From Rotaria macrura (Eukaryota > Rotifera > Eurotatoria > Philodinida > Philodinidae), in assembly GCA_900239685.1 (NCBI GenBank), contig OENT01000012.1:248001-312000 (forward strand): a stretch of 64,000 nucleotides of DNA. Reading direction: 5' to 3'. This document shows, piece by piece, positions 50,101 through 63,350 of the stretch. A program made the position numbers and the translations under genes. The notes under the pieces were generated by a model that was not told the origin of the DNA, made no database searches, and saw only the letters and a program-made list of their open reading frames with translations. How positions within the stretch are numbered: the stretch's first letter is position 1; each line of letters opens with the position of its first letter.

Positions 50101-51603
50101 ACTGTAATGATAAACGACCAGACTAGGGTCGATAAATAATGACAAACTGGATTGAAGTAGCTAGTCGCCACCGTTGGCAATGATGTTTACTCGCTACATC
50201 ATATATCCAGAGTACCACCAACTTTACGTAAAACACGCATAAATAGGAGAGGGAAGAAGAGAGAGATAGATGAACATAAATTAGAACAATGGAAAGAGAA
50301 CAAAGAGAAAGGAGGAAAGTCATCGGAGCGTGCCATCAATATCGGCACATAGATACATTCAAATAATAGTATTGAGTACCCAAGTAGAAACAAGCCTAGT
50401 ACAAAACATAGCCATTACCAAGCTTAGTGTATAGATTATTATGCAGCTTCTTTAGAAAGAAATCGTTGATGTCTTCTTTTTTTTCAACTAGTCGATATAA
50501 TGGAAATCAGAGGAAACTGCGATTTACTAGCGAAATCTAAGACGCAGCGGGCGGTATCTACTAAAACCGGTGGTTTGATCAAATATTGGTGACAAGGGAC
50601 TTTGATTAAGTGATTTGTGCTAAATGTGTATCGCCCATTATATCATAACTTTGGTGAATAAAATGATTTGTAGCTAATCTGCAACGAAAAGAAGTTTATA
50701 TTTGTATAGGGTTTGAAAGAATTCCTACATGTCGATTTTAAATTTAATCAAGTGTTATCAAATATTTATTGAATGTCAAATGAAAGAGGTCATTTACATG
50801 ATATTTGAAACTCTAGAGAAGATTTTATTGATTTAGAGAATTTCGCCATGTATTTTCACAAATCATAAAACCTGGTTGGTATCCAAATGATGATATAAAA
50901 TATTATAAGGATATATCTTCAAATTACTCTCTGAGAATCAAGCCCATACATTTGATTGCAAAGGCATTAGTTCACATTTACTTTCATTGTAAAATTATTT
51001 TGATATTGATTAAAAACATAGAAAATCATAAGTCAGAAGACAACTTCCCTCACTATTCAATTACATCACAGCTCTTTTAACAAACAATTATAGATAGCTT
51101 TATCAATTTTTCAAATGGATCAATAAATTTCTACCTGTTGAATCCGAATCTCTAGCTTTCGTAAAAGATTACTCAAATGATCGATTGATACATACGACAC
51201 GTTGTCAATATATTTATTCGTCAAATAGTTGATTCGAATTTCAATGTAAGCCTACAGGCAAGTATCTTTATAAATATGGATGCGGGTATATACAACTCGG
51301 TCAGAGTATCAGAATTGAGTATTTGCAGTATTTAACTAGAAATTTAGAGCTCGACGTGTTTATCGATGTATAGTAGATTTCCATCTATGTGGTGTATATA
51401 AACACTAGAAAAATGTATCAGTGTTATTTGTTTTTCCAATTTTAAAATTGAGAGTCATAAAGTAATTGCGCTGATGATCGAGCACTTTTTCTTGAAAGGA
51501 TAACAATATACTTGGACTGAATGCAAAATAGTGAAAATATGATTAAAAATATGCAGCAGAAAAGACTGACGTAGAAAGAGTTTTTTGAAGTCGATATTAC
51601 CAA
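47199..51603. other. Intergenic, 4.4 kb, no gene recognised
   Basis: AT-rich. Contains a short tandem duplication (separate entry) and a 65-codon minus-strand frame at 49300-49497 with one hydrophobic span (TAITILISIIVSYGIG). That frame could be a fragment of a membrane protein, but nothing supports it as an exon. CT-rich runs at 48625-48655 and 50190-50330 open spurious frames. Confidence 0.55.
47353..47421 (+). repeat. Two-copy tandem duplication, unit about 35 bp
   Basis: The unit TGTATTGCTTTTAATTAATG followed by TTTTATATTT occurs twice back to back with no mismatches over most of its length. This probably arose by replication slippage. It lies just upstream of the MFS pseudogene's start. 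Confidence 0.8.
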
Positions 51604-54600
51604 TTACAATTTGACATAAAATCCAGTAGAAGCAATACCGCACATGTTGTTCTTGTTTCGAGCAATTTTGAAGTAACCATTAAGACCCCATTCTTCTCCC
51701 CAAGAATTTCGAACGACTACAATTGTTGAATTTTGAAAACAAGTGAATGTTGATCAAACTACTTTTTTAGTTTTCTTCTACTTACGCCAATAATCATGTC
51801 CATTATCTGTTCCATATCCAACGATCACAACACCATGGTCAACTGCTTTTGAACATGCCGCTAAATCAAGAATATCTAGTCCACGACTTCTGAGAGACCG
51901 CCCATAGAATTGTAAATCAGATGTAATACGAATGCTTGTAGCCACTGGACCGAATTCACTAACGATTTTCATCATCTTTTTTTCTCGTCCACTTCGCAGA
52001 ACTGCATAATCACGTATACGTCCCACTATCGGTATTTCCGTACGGCAAGATTGCTTCAAATTCATATACGGATAGGAATCAGCTTCTTGAAGTCCACCAT
52101 GTTTTTTTATATACTTATAAGTGGTGGCAAAATATCCACTTGCACAACCATCGTTTGCCGAACAATCTACCAATTGCTGTTTTGACATCTTAATTCGTGT
52201 TCTATTCTTCAGTGCGTATGTACCTTCGATTGTAGCTGTTGCTGCAAATGCGTAGCATGAACTTCAAAATGAAAGATTTATGATATACTGTAAAAGTAAT
52301 GAAGCCTTGAAGCAAAACACGCCTGATGAAATGAAATGGCACGCGTCTACAATATATTTAAAGTAAAACTGTTCGTGTATTCAAAAACTACTCTAATCTC
52401 ATGGTACTGAAATTTGGAAAGGTATATGACTGATTCATTTAGATACAAGCCGTGTGTGAAGCTAGATCAACAAAGTGATGTCTTCTATAAGAATGGATTA
52501 ATGCAAATTGCCTCCAAGTAAGTCTATTCCTTATGTGATATGAAAGTTACGAAAACTGCAGATAACTCATGAAATTCCATATGTTGGAATTACTACGTAG
52601 ATGCTTAATTATGCTCATTACAAAATATTGCTTACCATGAGCATTTGAAGATTTTTAAAAATTATCACGCTTACTTATGTGGTTAATACAAATAGAAAAT
52701 CATATATGCTATCGTACTTGTCGTTAGCTTTTTCATAAGAAAAATAAGTTTTAAATATTTTGCATGCTGCTAACCAAATATATATATACGTGTTTATCTT
52801 CCCTTTTCCTGTCAAATATTTATTGTAGATGTGTTTGCTTGATTTTTTCTCGTATGTTCATGTTAATGATTATGTCTCTTTCCAACTTTATTAGCGTATC
52901 TATTTCGGTATGGCTCTTTTACGTTAAGATCATGTCAATCTATCTATGTATATTTCTGCGTATCATATATTTATGTACTAGTGTTTTCTATGGAAAACAA
53001 CATAGATGTTATTGACCTATCTGGCATGATACTAGATTTTCCATCGATTAAATTATATCATAATGAACATCATTGTCACAACAGCGTTTATTGGATCTTA
53101 CCATTTACAATGTGCTTCCTATACGAACCTGTTGTTTTGTTAAATTAAGAGAAAATTGAATTTTTCTCATTCGACATGAGAGTATAAGAAATATAAATCT
53201 GTTATTAGTGTATCTTATCAAAAGAAGATCTATATTTCGTCTTCAACTCTACTAGAGCCTATAGAACAGTCTGAAACGTTCAATAGTTTGAATGAAAATT
53301 GAATAAAGAAGAGTTTTACTTATTGCTATTTTGAGAAGAACACATTCATTTCTGATTAAAATCTGCATCTGTACATTTCTAATTGTATTTTATGGATATT
53401 TTATAAACGAATCTGAATAATTATCAACCTTGCAACAATACAAAAGATTTTGAGAAACCCTCATAGAAGAAAAATCTGATCGAGACAATTTTATATCAAA
53501 TATTCTCAAAGAATGAACTTTCGAGTTTCATGCAACATTGAAAATAATCATAGCTGATGTAAACTATGGAACAAAACTTTCTTCCTATTTATTCGAAGGA
53601 TGAGCTTTTAGGAAAGTTTAGCCGTAACATACGAAGTCTTTTTCAAAGACGGTAAGTCAAAAGACAGTTTGACGTTTTGTATGCATAACGTTTTAAGAAT
53701 GCAGGGTGAAAGTTTGATGATGAGTCGCTTCCGTATATGTGGAGGAGAAGAAGCTTATTACGTTCATTACCTTACATAGATGCTTTTACAGTTTTGCAGA
53801 GAATAAAAGCGTTATTTATTCTGTTGCATAGATGAAGTTCCTTGATTACGGCAAGTTCGTAGTCAACGATTGTTTCAATGAAGTTGTGATCTCCATTGAA
53901 TATTTTGTCCTATCGTTTATTCAACTTGAAATTAATCGCAGTGATTCTTAGATAAAATGTTTCTAACACATTCAGATAAAAGTAATTGTTGTCGAATAAC
54001 TATTGATGCTTGAATCTGAACTTTAAGATCCGACTTTGAATCCATCGTACCGGCCAACCAAAATATACCGACGGTAATCAATCTTTACTTCAATAAGATT
54101 CTAACATACAAGCCAATCATTAAGATGAATTAATCTGTGCCTTCTTTACCATATGGGTGAACGGAAATCACCACATTGGTAGACAGCAAGCGCTAGTGAG
54201 CAGATTTCCACAAATGCCAACTAATAAAACGTATACAGGATGAATAGTCCTGTATTGTAGCTAGCTCAATCTCTAAGTGTTCAGACAAAAGTACTATTAG
54301 TGTGAAAGGAATTATTGTTCTGAACCATTTTCGGGACAGATTTGAAATTCCTTTTAAGATTCTGCACGACTTCAATATGTTCTTAAAATGATTTTCAAGG
54401 ATCTATGAAGCTTTCTTTGGGATGAGTCTGGTTCAGTACGAAATGTGAAAAAGTTTCTATTTCCTTAAGACAGTCGAAGCAATTGTTGATTTCTGAACCG
54501 TTTGCAAAAATATTTTTCTAAGCTGTGTATCTTATACCGAATTCGTTTGAAGTTTTACAGTATGCACATCAGATTGTGCATTTTGTTTACACTGAAGGCT

Positions 54601-55517
54601 TTCATTTTTCTATTTATCTCTTATTAATTACTATGACGCCCTTCTCAACATGAATCGATTGATTAGAAATTGTGCAGGAAAAAAAGCGATATAGCTTTTG
54701 AGAACTCACTTTATTATTTGATTGCATACAAATCAAACGATTCCGGTACTATCATAGATTTAATTATATTCGTAGTACTTTACCTACATTCACCTTGATT
54801 TTCCACGGGATGCATATATGACCGATAATCGACAGTTTCCTTTGGTGGATTAGATGACAATTTGAAAAGTTTACAAAAACTTGAAATAACGGTCGCATTC
54901 TTGTTCCTACTAGCGAAAAGTTTTATTTTATCCTAAACTTTATTTGTTGTCGAGTGACTTAAAAAAACCTCTTGGGCCACGATTGAAGTCCATCGTCAAC
55001 TTTTTCCTCCGGTTCGCATGATTCAATATCAAAGTATTGGTCAGGCTTGAGACCACCGAATTTCTTTCGGAATTCTTCCAAATCCATATCACCATATTGA
55101 TTCATACGAAGTTGATATGGCCTCTTGGCTTCAGCAAAACGAAAATTTTCTCTTACAATCATTTTAACATTATTAATAAATTTTTTAAAACGTTGTTTTT
55201 CTTCGCGGTCATGTGTATAATTCTTTTTATAGAATGATATGTATAGTTTCCATAGTTTTGAAGCTACCTTGTTGTCCTGAAGTATTGCTAGTTTATCGTG
55301 AATTTTCTTCGATGCTTTTGTTGCCGTTTTATTTATCATTTCGTCGATGATCTATTATTATAAACATATTCAACGAGATTTTACTTGTATCTATTAGGAT
55401 TCAGAAAAAAACCAAACATACCTCTTGGAAAGATTGACTACCAGTGAGAAAAGCATATTGAGTTTGCAAGATGTAACTCAACATAAAAACACCCCAAAAC
55501 AATATACGCATGTCCAT
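51604..55517 (-). CDS. Papain-family (C1A, cathepsin L-like) cysteine peptidase precursor, five exons, 387 aa
   Basis: A secreted or lysosomal cysteine protease made as a preproenzyme. Exons (minus): 55422-55517, 54969-55351, 54784-54879, 51786-52261, 51604-51716; 1,164 nt, all phases consistent. Residues 1-20 form a signal peptide ([13 protein letters not shown]). Residues 66-133 are an I29 inhibitor propeptide ([12 protein letters not shown] ... [12 protein letters not shown]). The mature enzyme has Gln188 in VENQGEC, catalytic Cys194 in SSCYAF, His334 in [11 protein letters not shown] and Asn354 in [10 protein letters not shown], so all four catalytic positions are present. Oddities: the usual CGSCWAF is CSSCYAF, and a 2.5-kb intron (52262-54783) splits the gene two codons before the catalytic Cys. 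The donor of exon 2 is weak (GTTTTT), so that junction is the least certain. Confidence 0.9.
52262..54783 (-). other. Intron 3 of the cysteine peptidase gene, 2.5 kb
   Basis: Far larger than the other introns of this gene (about 65-90 bp). It is AT-rich; small frames such as 52764-53015 are not supported. No terminal inverted repeats, transposase or RNA gene was seen. Confidence 0.65.
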
Positions 55518-58500
55518 CTAATCTCAAAGATTATCTATCTGACACTCATACATGTTTGTCTTGTATTTTTATCGCACTGATTTTTGCTTCCAAAGAACTC
55601 TATCGTTTTCTTTTCATCATCTTATCCCTCTTACACTTTATTGCTTTTTTCTATATCAAAGTTCACCGACGTTAAACAAATGATGGTGCAATGACGAGCG
55701 TTTGCTGTTATGAGATACACTTTATGTATTTCAATTTACAAATTTGTAAGTTGATAGTTAGTAAAGGACACGAAAATTCAATCGTGTTATCTATTATATG
55801 ACCTTCTCGTTCAAAGATGCGTTAAAATGTCTTATTTTCACATAACGCTCCCTATATCAGCAACAACATGAATTATGCGATGTTATTTTTCGCATATCAT
55901 ACACGACAAGCATTGATATGTCTTTTTTTCTCAGTGCACTTTGTAAAATGTTGCCTGGCAAGATTGACGTATGAGGATATGTAATCTGATGCGAATCTAT
56001 TTTTGTATTGGTGACATTCAAAAATAAAAATGACGAGCAATTTCGATGGTTCGATCAAGTAAAACGTAGTCAAATTGAAATTTATTGAAAGACCATCAAT
56101 CAGATTCATTTCTTAATTCGAATTCCATGCGTGAACAAACCTTGATGAATTAATTTACAAATGTTCAAACAATACCATGTTTCGAAAGAAGATTTCGTCT
56201 GCATTGCTAATTTATTAAGATATACAATCGAAATATTTTGACATAAGTGGTTGTTGTATTGTTATATACGGTACAATGAACTGTTACACTCTCCTTAAAG
56301 ATGCAATTAAAGTTAGAATATTGTAATCCATAAAACAACATTTAGAAGAAATGTTGTTTTTATAGAAATGATTTCGTTGCATAATTTTGTTTTGATTGTT
56401 TCAACAGGTTTTCTTCACAAGTGAAAATGAGGATATTTGAAATCCTGCCATATTCTTCTTTATCTTTAAACATTGGAAAATGTAACTCAATAGTTATGTT
56501 GTATTGATCGTTTTTGTATCATCCATGTCAATTTTACCATACGATAGCGAAAAAATCATTATTCTTTTGAAGGACTATTGAAAACTGTGGTGATTAATCT
56601 AAAAGAAAGGATCAGTTAGCAGCGATTCACCTGACAATACCCACATTATACCACGATTTTCCAAAAAGAATCGTCAGTTTTCATTACAAAGTCGTACTAT
56701 GATCTTCTATTTTTACTGATTCAAATCACTGCTTTAATAATCATGATGTATTACGGTCATGATAAACAACGTATTTATCAAATGCATCGAACCTTGAGTA
56801 TGTGTAAAAGAGGTAAGAAATGACTCACAAAGTCTCGTAGCCCCAAATAACACAAGTATTTAATAAAAAGAAAATCGAACGATGCAAAAAAACGAAATTC
56901 CACGTAATCCAGATGGTTATTGTTTGCATTCTTCAGTGAAAAATCTTAAAGCAATCAATTAACTAGATTGAATCAGTAGGATCGAACTCTTAGCGGTGCA
57001 CACGATTGATTAAGAATATTCAGATATATATATCATTAATGTGCAAAGATCCCCTCATTCTTCACTTGTCTTTCACATCTATCAGACTACGTAAGAGAAC
57101 AAGTTTTTCGGCAGTACGCAGCGCGAGAGAAAAAATTCATTCTGAAAGTGAGACAATACGATACGAATTTGTTTCTATCTCTTAAATGAGAAATAGGATT
57201 TTTCATTCTCAAATATGATAATTATCTAGTTGTAATTCTAAGTACAAGTAAGCCATTTAACTAATCAATTGTCTCTGAAATATTAAAGCATCTATAAAAA
57301 ATCACTCCATCAGATCTGTTGAAGTCCACAACGATTTCAATAGCCGTTTGTGGTATAAAAGTTTCCTAATTCGTATCTTTTGTGTTTCGAAGACATTAAT
57401 TAAATCTATAAAAATCTCTCGATTGGATTCAAAAGGTCAATAGAATCATGAGAAAGTGGTTGATCATGAATTTTGTAATTGACATGATATCCTAGAAAAC
57501 GTTAATACTTTCACTAAATGAATTATTTGCAAAAAAAGTTGTTTCAACATGAGAACTGATGCTATATCTATGAATTCTTAATAAACATAAGTAGTAAATG
57601 ATAGAAGAAAACTCATTTTTGACTATCAGCCAAGCAAATATATACATACTTCTCTAATCGTTTCGATACTTTTTTTTTTTACTAGATGAAATATAATGAG
57701 CGATACTCTTTGAGATAACTAATCTATGACTGTAAAGATGAAGAAAATGTTTGATTCGATCTAGCATATGTCATCATAGTTATCTATCTTAACATAATAT
57801 CAGTCGAATATGGTTAGATAAAAGTGACGTCGACACACAACAACAATATTGATAATACTGTGTTTTGAATTAGAGACGCTTGCTTCAAGTAATCAGATGA
57901 ATACAAATATAGTTTCATTCGGTAGTGAAGGAGAAAACGAAGAGCACTTTCGTTGTTTGATTGAGTTTTTCGATAGATAATATGTTGACAATAGATTTGA
58001 CGTCTGCAAGTCGCGTCATCAAGAAATATCTTTTTATTGATATTTCAGCATTCATAAACAAAAAAACGTTCTCCGTCTCTCAAGAAAAAACATGTCAATA
58101 AAGATATAAACCAGTCGTCAATGATTGCATTTTGTAAAATCAAACACGGATAAACGAAATTTCGATGGGACTTCTTCAACGTTCGAGATAATAAAAAATA
58201 CTTAAATTTGATTGAATGAAAACTAGAATATGTTCAATTTTTATCATAGTAACAAGGATCATCAACGCATAGTTTTCAAATACTGACATCATCGATTCAA
58301 GCTTTGTGATTTCATAAAAGCAAAGCTGATGAAATAGTCGAACATCATTTTTTGAATCCTTTTCACAGATCAATATTTTTCAACAATCTTAATTTTTCAT
58401 GATGAATAAAATTTTAAAAGTGAAATTTATTTTTTAAATAAATATGCCATATGTCAACGAGCATACCTTTCTTATGCGTCATCGATGATTAATTATAAAC

Positions 58501-59197
58501 CCACAAATATCATATGAAAGAAACTGGCTGATTAGAAAAATATACCGTTTCTTATGAACTAAAGTCTGCTGATTATCAAAGTTTCAGCTTGAAAGAAAGA
58601 AGAATAGACGTCATTTTATATACTTTTTATTGAATTTCCCAGCGCATGACTAATCGTATATTCATCGAGTACGAACGTAATATATCTTCTTGCTTGCTCA
58701 CATCACTTGATAATAAGAATGCAATTCTACTAGATATTTCAATTCTATGACTACTAAAATGATACTTTATCGTATTGACATATTTGCAATGGTTTAAGTG
58801 AGTGTGAAAAGGCATAACTAACAAGCATCCGCTCATTTTATGCAAAATGACCTTTTGAAAAGTATTTCATATTGTCTATTTCGAATGTTTTATTTTTCTA
58901 GCATTTTTTTCTTGTTCGTATCGATTGAACTATACTTCTTTTCATTGTGATCATCATTTTTATATCTGTATTTCTTCATAGAACTGACATGATTAGATGT
59001 ATTAACGATACCATAGATATAAAAAATGTTGTAGTTTGTTCTTGAAAAAGAGATTTTTAGAAATAATTCTTATAATAAATATGTAACGTATAATTATACA
59101 ACAAATTATGGTTTTAAAGATTGTTGCTATGAAAGCGATTATTATTGAGCAGCTCATTTTGACAGTAAAAACACAGCTACGACATATAGATGTTGGG
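55518..59197. other. Intergenic, 3.7 kb, no gene recognised
   Basis: The first few hundred bases should hold the promoter of the cysteine peptidase (read leftwards). The right end should hold the 3' UTR of the histidine-phosphatase gene. Between them only short AT-driven frames occur. Confidence 0.6.
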
Positions 59198-60179
59198 TTA
59201 AAGAAAAGCTGTTGCTGAATGATATAAATTGCTATTGTAGAGTTGCTGATGTCGATTGGTTGATTCATCAAGGGAATACCGAAATTGCCAAGATTTTGAC
59301 AATGGATCTTTGTCAATTACAGTCATACTACAATAATCAACTCTACCTGCGAGTTCCAAAATTCGTTCGGGCCGAGGTAAACCATTCATTAGATGGCGTG
59401 TAAGTACTTCAAGACTAGGTGCGTGTGCAACAATTAAAATTGTACCACCGGTATGCTTGTGCAACTTAATTAATTGTTGCATAGTATCTCTTGAGCGTTC
59501 ATAATACTGATCTGCACTCTCTAATGGTGGAAGCATCTTCAAATACGAGCGATAGGGTATATCAATATTGAAACCACCATTGACTAATTCTGAATAAGAC
59601 ATGAAATTAATCGGTGATTGGTCATACCAAGATGAACATTCAAATAAGCCAATATCGATACGCATTGGAACATGTGCTTTAGAATGAAACTAGATTATAA
59701 TAGATTTCAGAAAAATAAATGCATAAGTTACTTTTTCGACCCATAGCTCCAAGTATCTGATCAGCTGTTTGAATGCAACGAATAGCCGGTGACGAATAAC
59801 AAGCTACTATAGGAACATTCTGTTGAGAAAACACATTACCGACATTCCATGATTGTTGTAGGCCATTAAGAGTCAATGGTGTATCGATTTCATAATCCTT
59901 CCAATTGTGTCGAAAAGGTAAGGCTGGTGGCATATTCGGATCAAACTGATAATATTGACCAGCATAATTGAACGCATTTTTTGTCCAACCAGGACCATAC
60001 GTATTGTCAACGCGTTCTGCATGACGAATTATAATAAATCGAAGATAAGCATGATTTCTGTCACGACTAGAACTATAGTAATCGGAATCTGCCGATGTTA
60101 TATATCCATTTCTTTGCATTGATGTTTGATACTGAGTACGGCGGGATGGACGAAAATATCCAGTCAATTTTGAATACAT
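59198..60179 (-). CDS. Histidine phosphatase (phosphoglycerate mutase-like, UBASH3/Sts type), two exons, 308 aa
   Basis: A branch-1 histidine phosphatase most like the C-terminal domain of the UBASH3/Sts protein phosphatases. Exon 1 is 59732-60179 and exon 2 is 59198-59676 (stop at 59198-59200), joined in phase 1. Catalytic features: nucleophile His53 in IRHAERVD (the family's RHG motif has Ala here), Arg134 in SSPAIRCIQTA, Glu162 in IGLFEC and second His234 in ILIVAHAPSLE. The acceptor CTAAAG before exon 2 was chosen because the more pyrimidine-rich TCTAG upstream leads to a stop. No UBA or SH3 domain precedes it: the first 45 residues are polar and Ser/Tyr/Arg-rich. An AG 10 bases upstream of the ATG leaves open a further 5' exon. 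Substrate not predictable; ecdysteroid-phosphate or phosphotyrosine phosphatases are relatives. Confidence 0.88.
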
Positions 60180-61421
60180 AGAATGATACTGAAAATAATA
60201 TTGAAAACAAAAACAAGACTCATATTTTCTTATATATGATTCTAGAAAAAATCTTCCGTTATAGGAAGATGGTTAAATCATATTTACAACTAAACACATT
60301 TTACCAATAAGTATTGTTCATATTAGATAATGATTTTTTTTATAAAACTCACATTTATATGACCATACCACTAGAAGAAGTAAGTAACTTACACGCACTA
60401 GACTGAATAATATCGTTCTTTAACTTTTATTTAAGCTTCGAAAGTAGCAAATGGTAATAAAACATAACAAGAGCAAACAATCTATCGATGACTACCTAAT
60501 GTGTCAAAATATGACATGCGCAGAGAAACACAAAACGTTTGTATGTATGTCTATATTTATAAGTATGTATACGAAAATATATGTAGGGCTTCCAAGGACA
60601 ATAATAATATGGATGAATGATTTATTCTCATAACCATCCTTATCAAGATCAAATACGAAAAGGGAAAAAAGCAAAATACAAAGCTAAAGCAATATATACA
60701 ACGGTATAAATTACTGAAAAATAAATTCAATCCAGATAATCATTGCTTGATGAAATGTATATATACTTATTTTAGTGGCAGACAAAATATTCCTAGTTGT
60801 GATTAGGAAAAGGAACAGTAGAAGACAAATAAAAACTTTCCTAATCTAGTACTATTGATTTTAATACACAGGGTTTTATTGTGATGGATATAATAACAAC
60901 TAAATTAGCATGACTACATGTATGAGTAAGCAAAGAATCAATTATTGATCTGGCATCTTTTAGAATTCTATTTTCAATAATGATTATGTCTATATTACAA
61001 GACACTAGTCAACAATCATTATTATATAATATCTTAATCATTTTTCGTTGCTATATCCCTTCATTTGTATTAACATATAAAATTCTGTGTTCTAGTTAAT
61101 AAAAATGCTTTATAAGAAATGTTTCCAGTTGTAATTTCAATTTACATGATGATTTCGTAATCTATGTAACGTATCTATCAAGATGTTCAACAGCTACAAA
61201 TACTTACAAGAAAAACAATCGTTTACTAATGATGATGCAATTAAAAAGAACTATACAAAAACTGATGCACACTCATACATGCATTCATTTAGATGAATCC
61301 GGTATTAGACAACACAAGAAAAAGAACACACAGAAGAAGAAAAAAAATAATCTGATCCATGCGAGATCATATCTGACAAACAAACGAAAAAAAAGGTCAA
61401 ATAAAAAACATTCGTCTATCA
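60180..61421. other. Intergenic, 1.2 kb, no gene recognised
   Basis: This is upstream of the histidine-phosphatase gene and downstream of the LIM gene, both on the minus strand. The left part should hold the phosphatase promoter and the right part the LIM-gene 3' UTR. A 60-codon frame at 60451-60633 is unsupported. Confidence 0.6.
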
Positions 61422-63350
61422 TTAAAATTTATCCTGAACAGGAAGACGTTGATGACAACATTCTTGACAGAGTAATGCATCACCTAAAGGATAACAACGA
61501 CGATTTTTTTCATCACCCAGTTGCATTAAACAATCCTAAATAAATGTTGTTTCATTTGTCGATATTTATGTTTCTTATACGGAAACAGATATTTACTTCA
61601 CATCGATAGCATTGAACATGAAAAGTTTTGCCCATCGAAAGAATTCGTACAGTTTCATTTGTGCCCTATATAGAGTTGTAGTTAAATAAATCAATATTCA
61701 ATTTAATCTTACATCTTCAGGATATATTGTATTCGAACATTTATCACACCGTGATCCATAAGTTCTAAATGAGAAGAGAAGAAGAAAAAACAAATCCTCT
61801 TCGTACTTTCTTTTTCTTGCGCATAGAATAAATAATATCTTACGCATGATAATCATGTAAACAGTAAAGATTTCGATTAACATCTTTGGTAAATGCTATG
61901 CCATCCAAACATATTGAACATTTTGTACATTTAAAACATGTTGCATGGTACGATTGTCCAAGTGCTTGTAAAATCTTTGATTATGAATTTATTAGAAAAC
62001 AAAACATTAGAATGAATGCAAAAAAAACAAAGACTCGACATACCGTATCAGTAATTAAATGACCACAGACAGCACAATGCTCAAGTGTTTCATGAAACCC
62101 CGTATACTAAAATATAAAACGAAATATTTTTGATTCTTACAGAACATAGAAACAATTTTATTTTTTACTAAAAAATCTTCTTCACAATATAATTGATCTT
62201 GAATAAAAAAATGTCTATTCTTCACAGATCGTCCACATACGACACAGATAGCACACGAACTATGATAGATTTGACCAAGTATATCACATGGATCATCTAA
62301 ACTTGTTATTGTTTCACCACATTTACAACATTCACCTAATGAAAAACAAGAAGGAAATTTTTATTTTATCTCTTCGGATCAATGAAATATAGAAGATGAT
62401 GTATTTATATGATGCGCTTAATTTCGTACCGAAATATTCGCTGCTAGAATGTCCATTCGTTGTTTCATGAATCTGTTCAATGTTATCAGTTGAAAGTGAT
62501 TTCAATTCATGTTTAACAAAATGATTATCATTGGTTTGATTGTTTTTAACGGTGGATGATATACTAGGTGATCGATATATTAATTTTGATGATACGGATG
62601 AATTAAAATCAGGAATAATAATTGAATTTGTTTGATTAAATGTAGATGAATGACGTGGCGGAATCACAGGTGGATTTAGAGGACAACGCGGTGGTGGTAC
62701 TGGTGGTTCATCTTTTGATGAAGGTTGAGTTATGTAGAGTTGAGTCGCATTCAAATACGTTGTACTTGTTTTCATTCCATTCGATTCATTTTGAGATAAA
62801 AAATTTGTACGACGAATATAATTATTATTTGTTATCGACGTTAAACGTGGTGTACGGACAATAGATGGTGGTTTTGAATCAGAACTATTATTGTGTGATG
62901 TAAATTGAAAACTTTCACCTAAATTCATATAAATATATGTACATGAATTTATATACTGTATGAACACATATAAATGTGCATGTATTTCTAACATTTCAGT
63001 CATTCACAGTTGAATGTTTCAGGTGAAGAAAAAAGAACATACGAATGAAATGTTTCACCTGTTAATGGCCGTTCTCTTTGATGATGAGTTGAATTATTCG
63101 ATATTGATGATGAATAAGATGATGGTTTGAAATTGTGTTGATTACTAAAAGTTTTATTAAGACTACTTTCTTCGTAGAATACAGGTGAAAGATGATTTGA
63201 CATTATTGATGATTTTCGAGAAGATGGTGTCTCTCGATTATCATGTGTTATATCAAGTCTTGATGATGATAATGATAGTGGTGAAGCAACCGAATAAAAT
63301 GGTTGCTGTTGACTCGAAATTAGATTTCGATTGTCAAAGGTGTATGCCAT
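61422..63350 (-). CDS. Ajuba/LIMD1/WTIP-type three-LIM-domain protein, eight exons, 458 aa
   Basis: A cytoplasmic/nuclear adaptor of the zyxin-Ajuba class; relatives work at cell junctions and in Hippo, microRNA-silencing and Wnt signalling. Exons (minus): 63059-63350, 62430-62918, 62169-62335, 62044-62106, 61844-61974, 61713-61764, 61597-61665, 61422-61535; 1,377 nt in phase. Residues 1-260 are a low-complexity Ser/Asn/Thr-rich preLIM region with the proline motifs PPVPPPRCP and PPVIPPRH, candidate SH3 ligands. LIM1 is about 262-316 (CCKCGETI ... HSSCAICVVCG ... YCEEDF), LIM2 about 325-385 (CAVCGHLI ... HATCFKCTKC ... YCLHDY) and LIM3 about 388-450 (CDKCSNTI ... HVQCYRCEDC ... LLCQEC). The spacing QALGQSYH and DGIAFT matches Ajuba/LIMD1 LIM2 closely. 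Zinc ligands appear complete. Start at the first ATG of exon 1. Confidence 0.92.

Noticed and set aside
61229-61543. 104-codon plus-strand open frame
   Set aside because: It lies antisense to the last LIM-gene exon, whose minus-strand reading completes LIM3 with correct splice sites and zinc ligands.
62646-62864. 72-codon plus-strand frame
   Set aside because: Antisense to the proline-rich exon 2 of the LIM gene.
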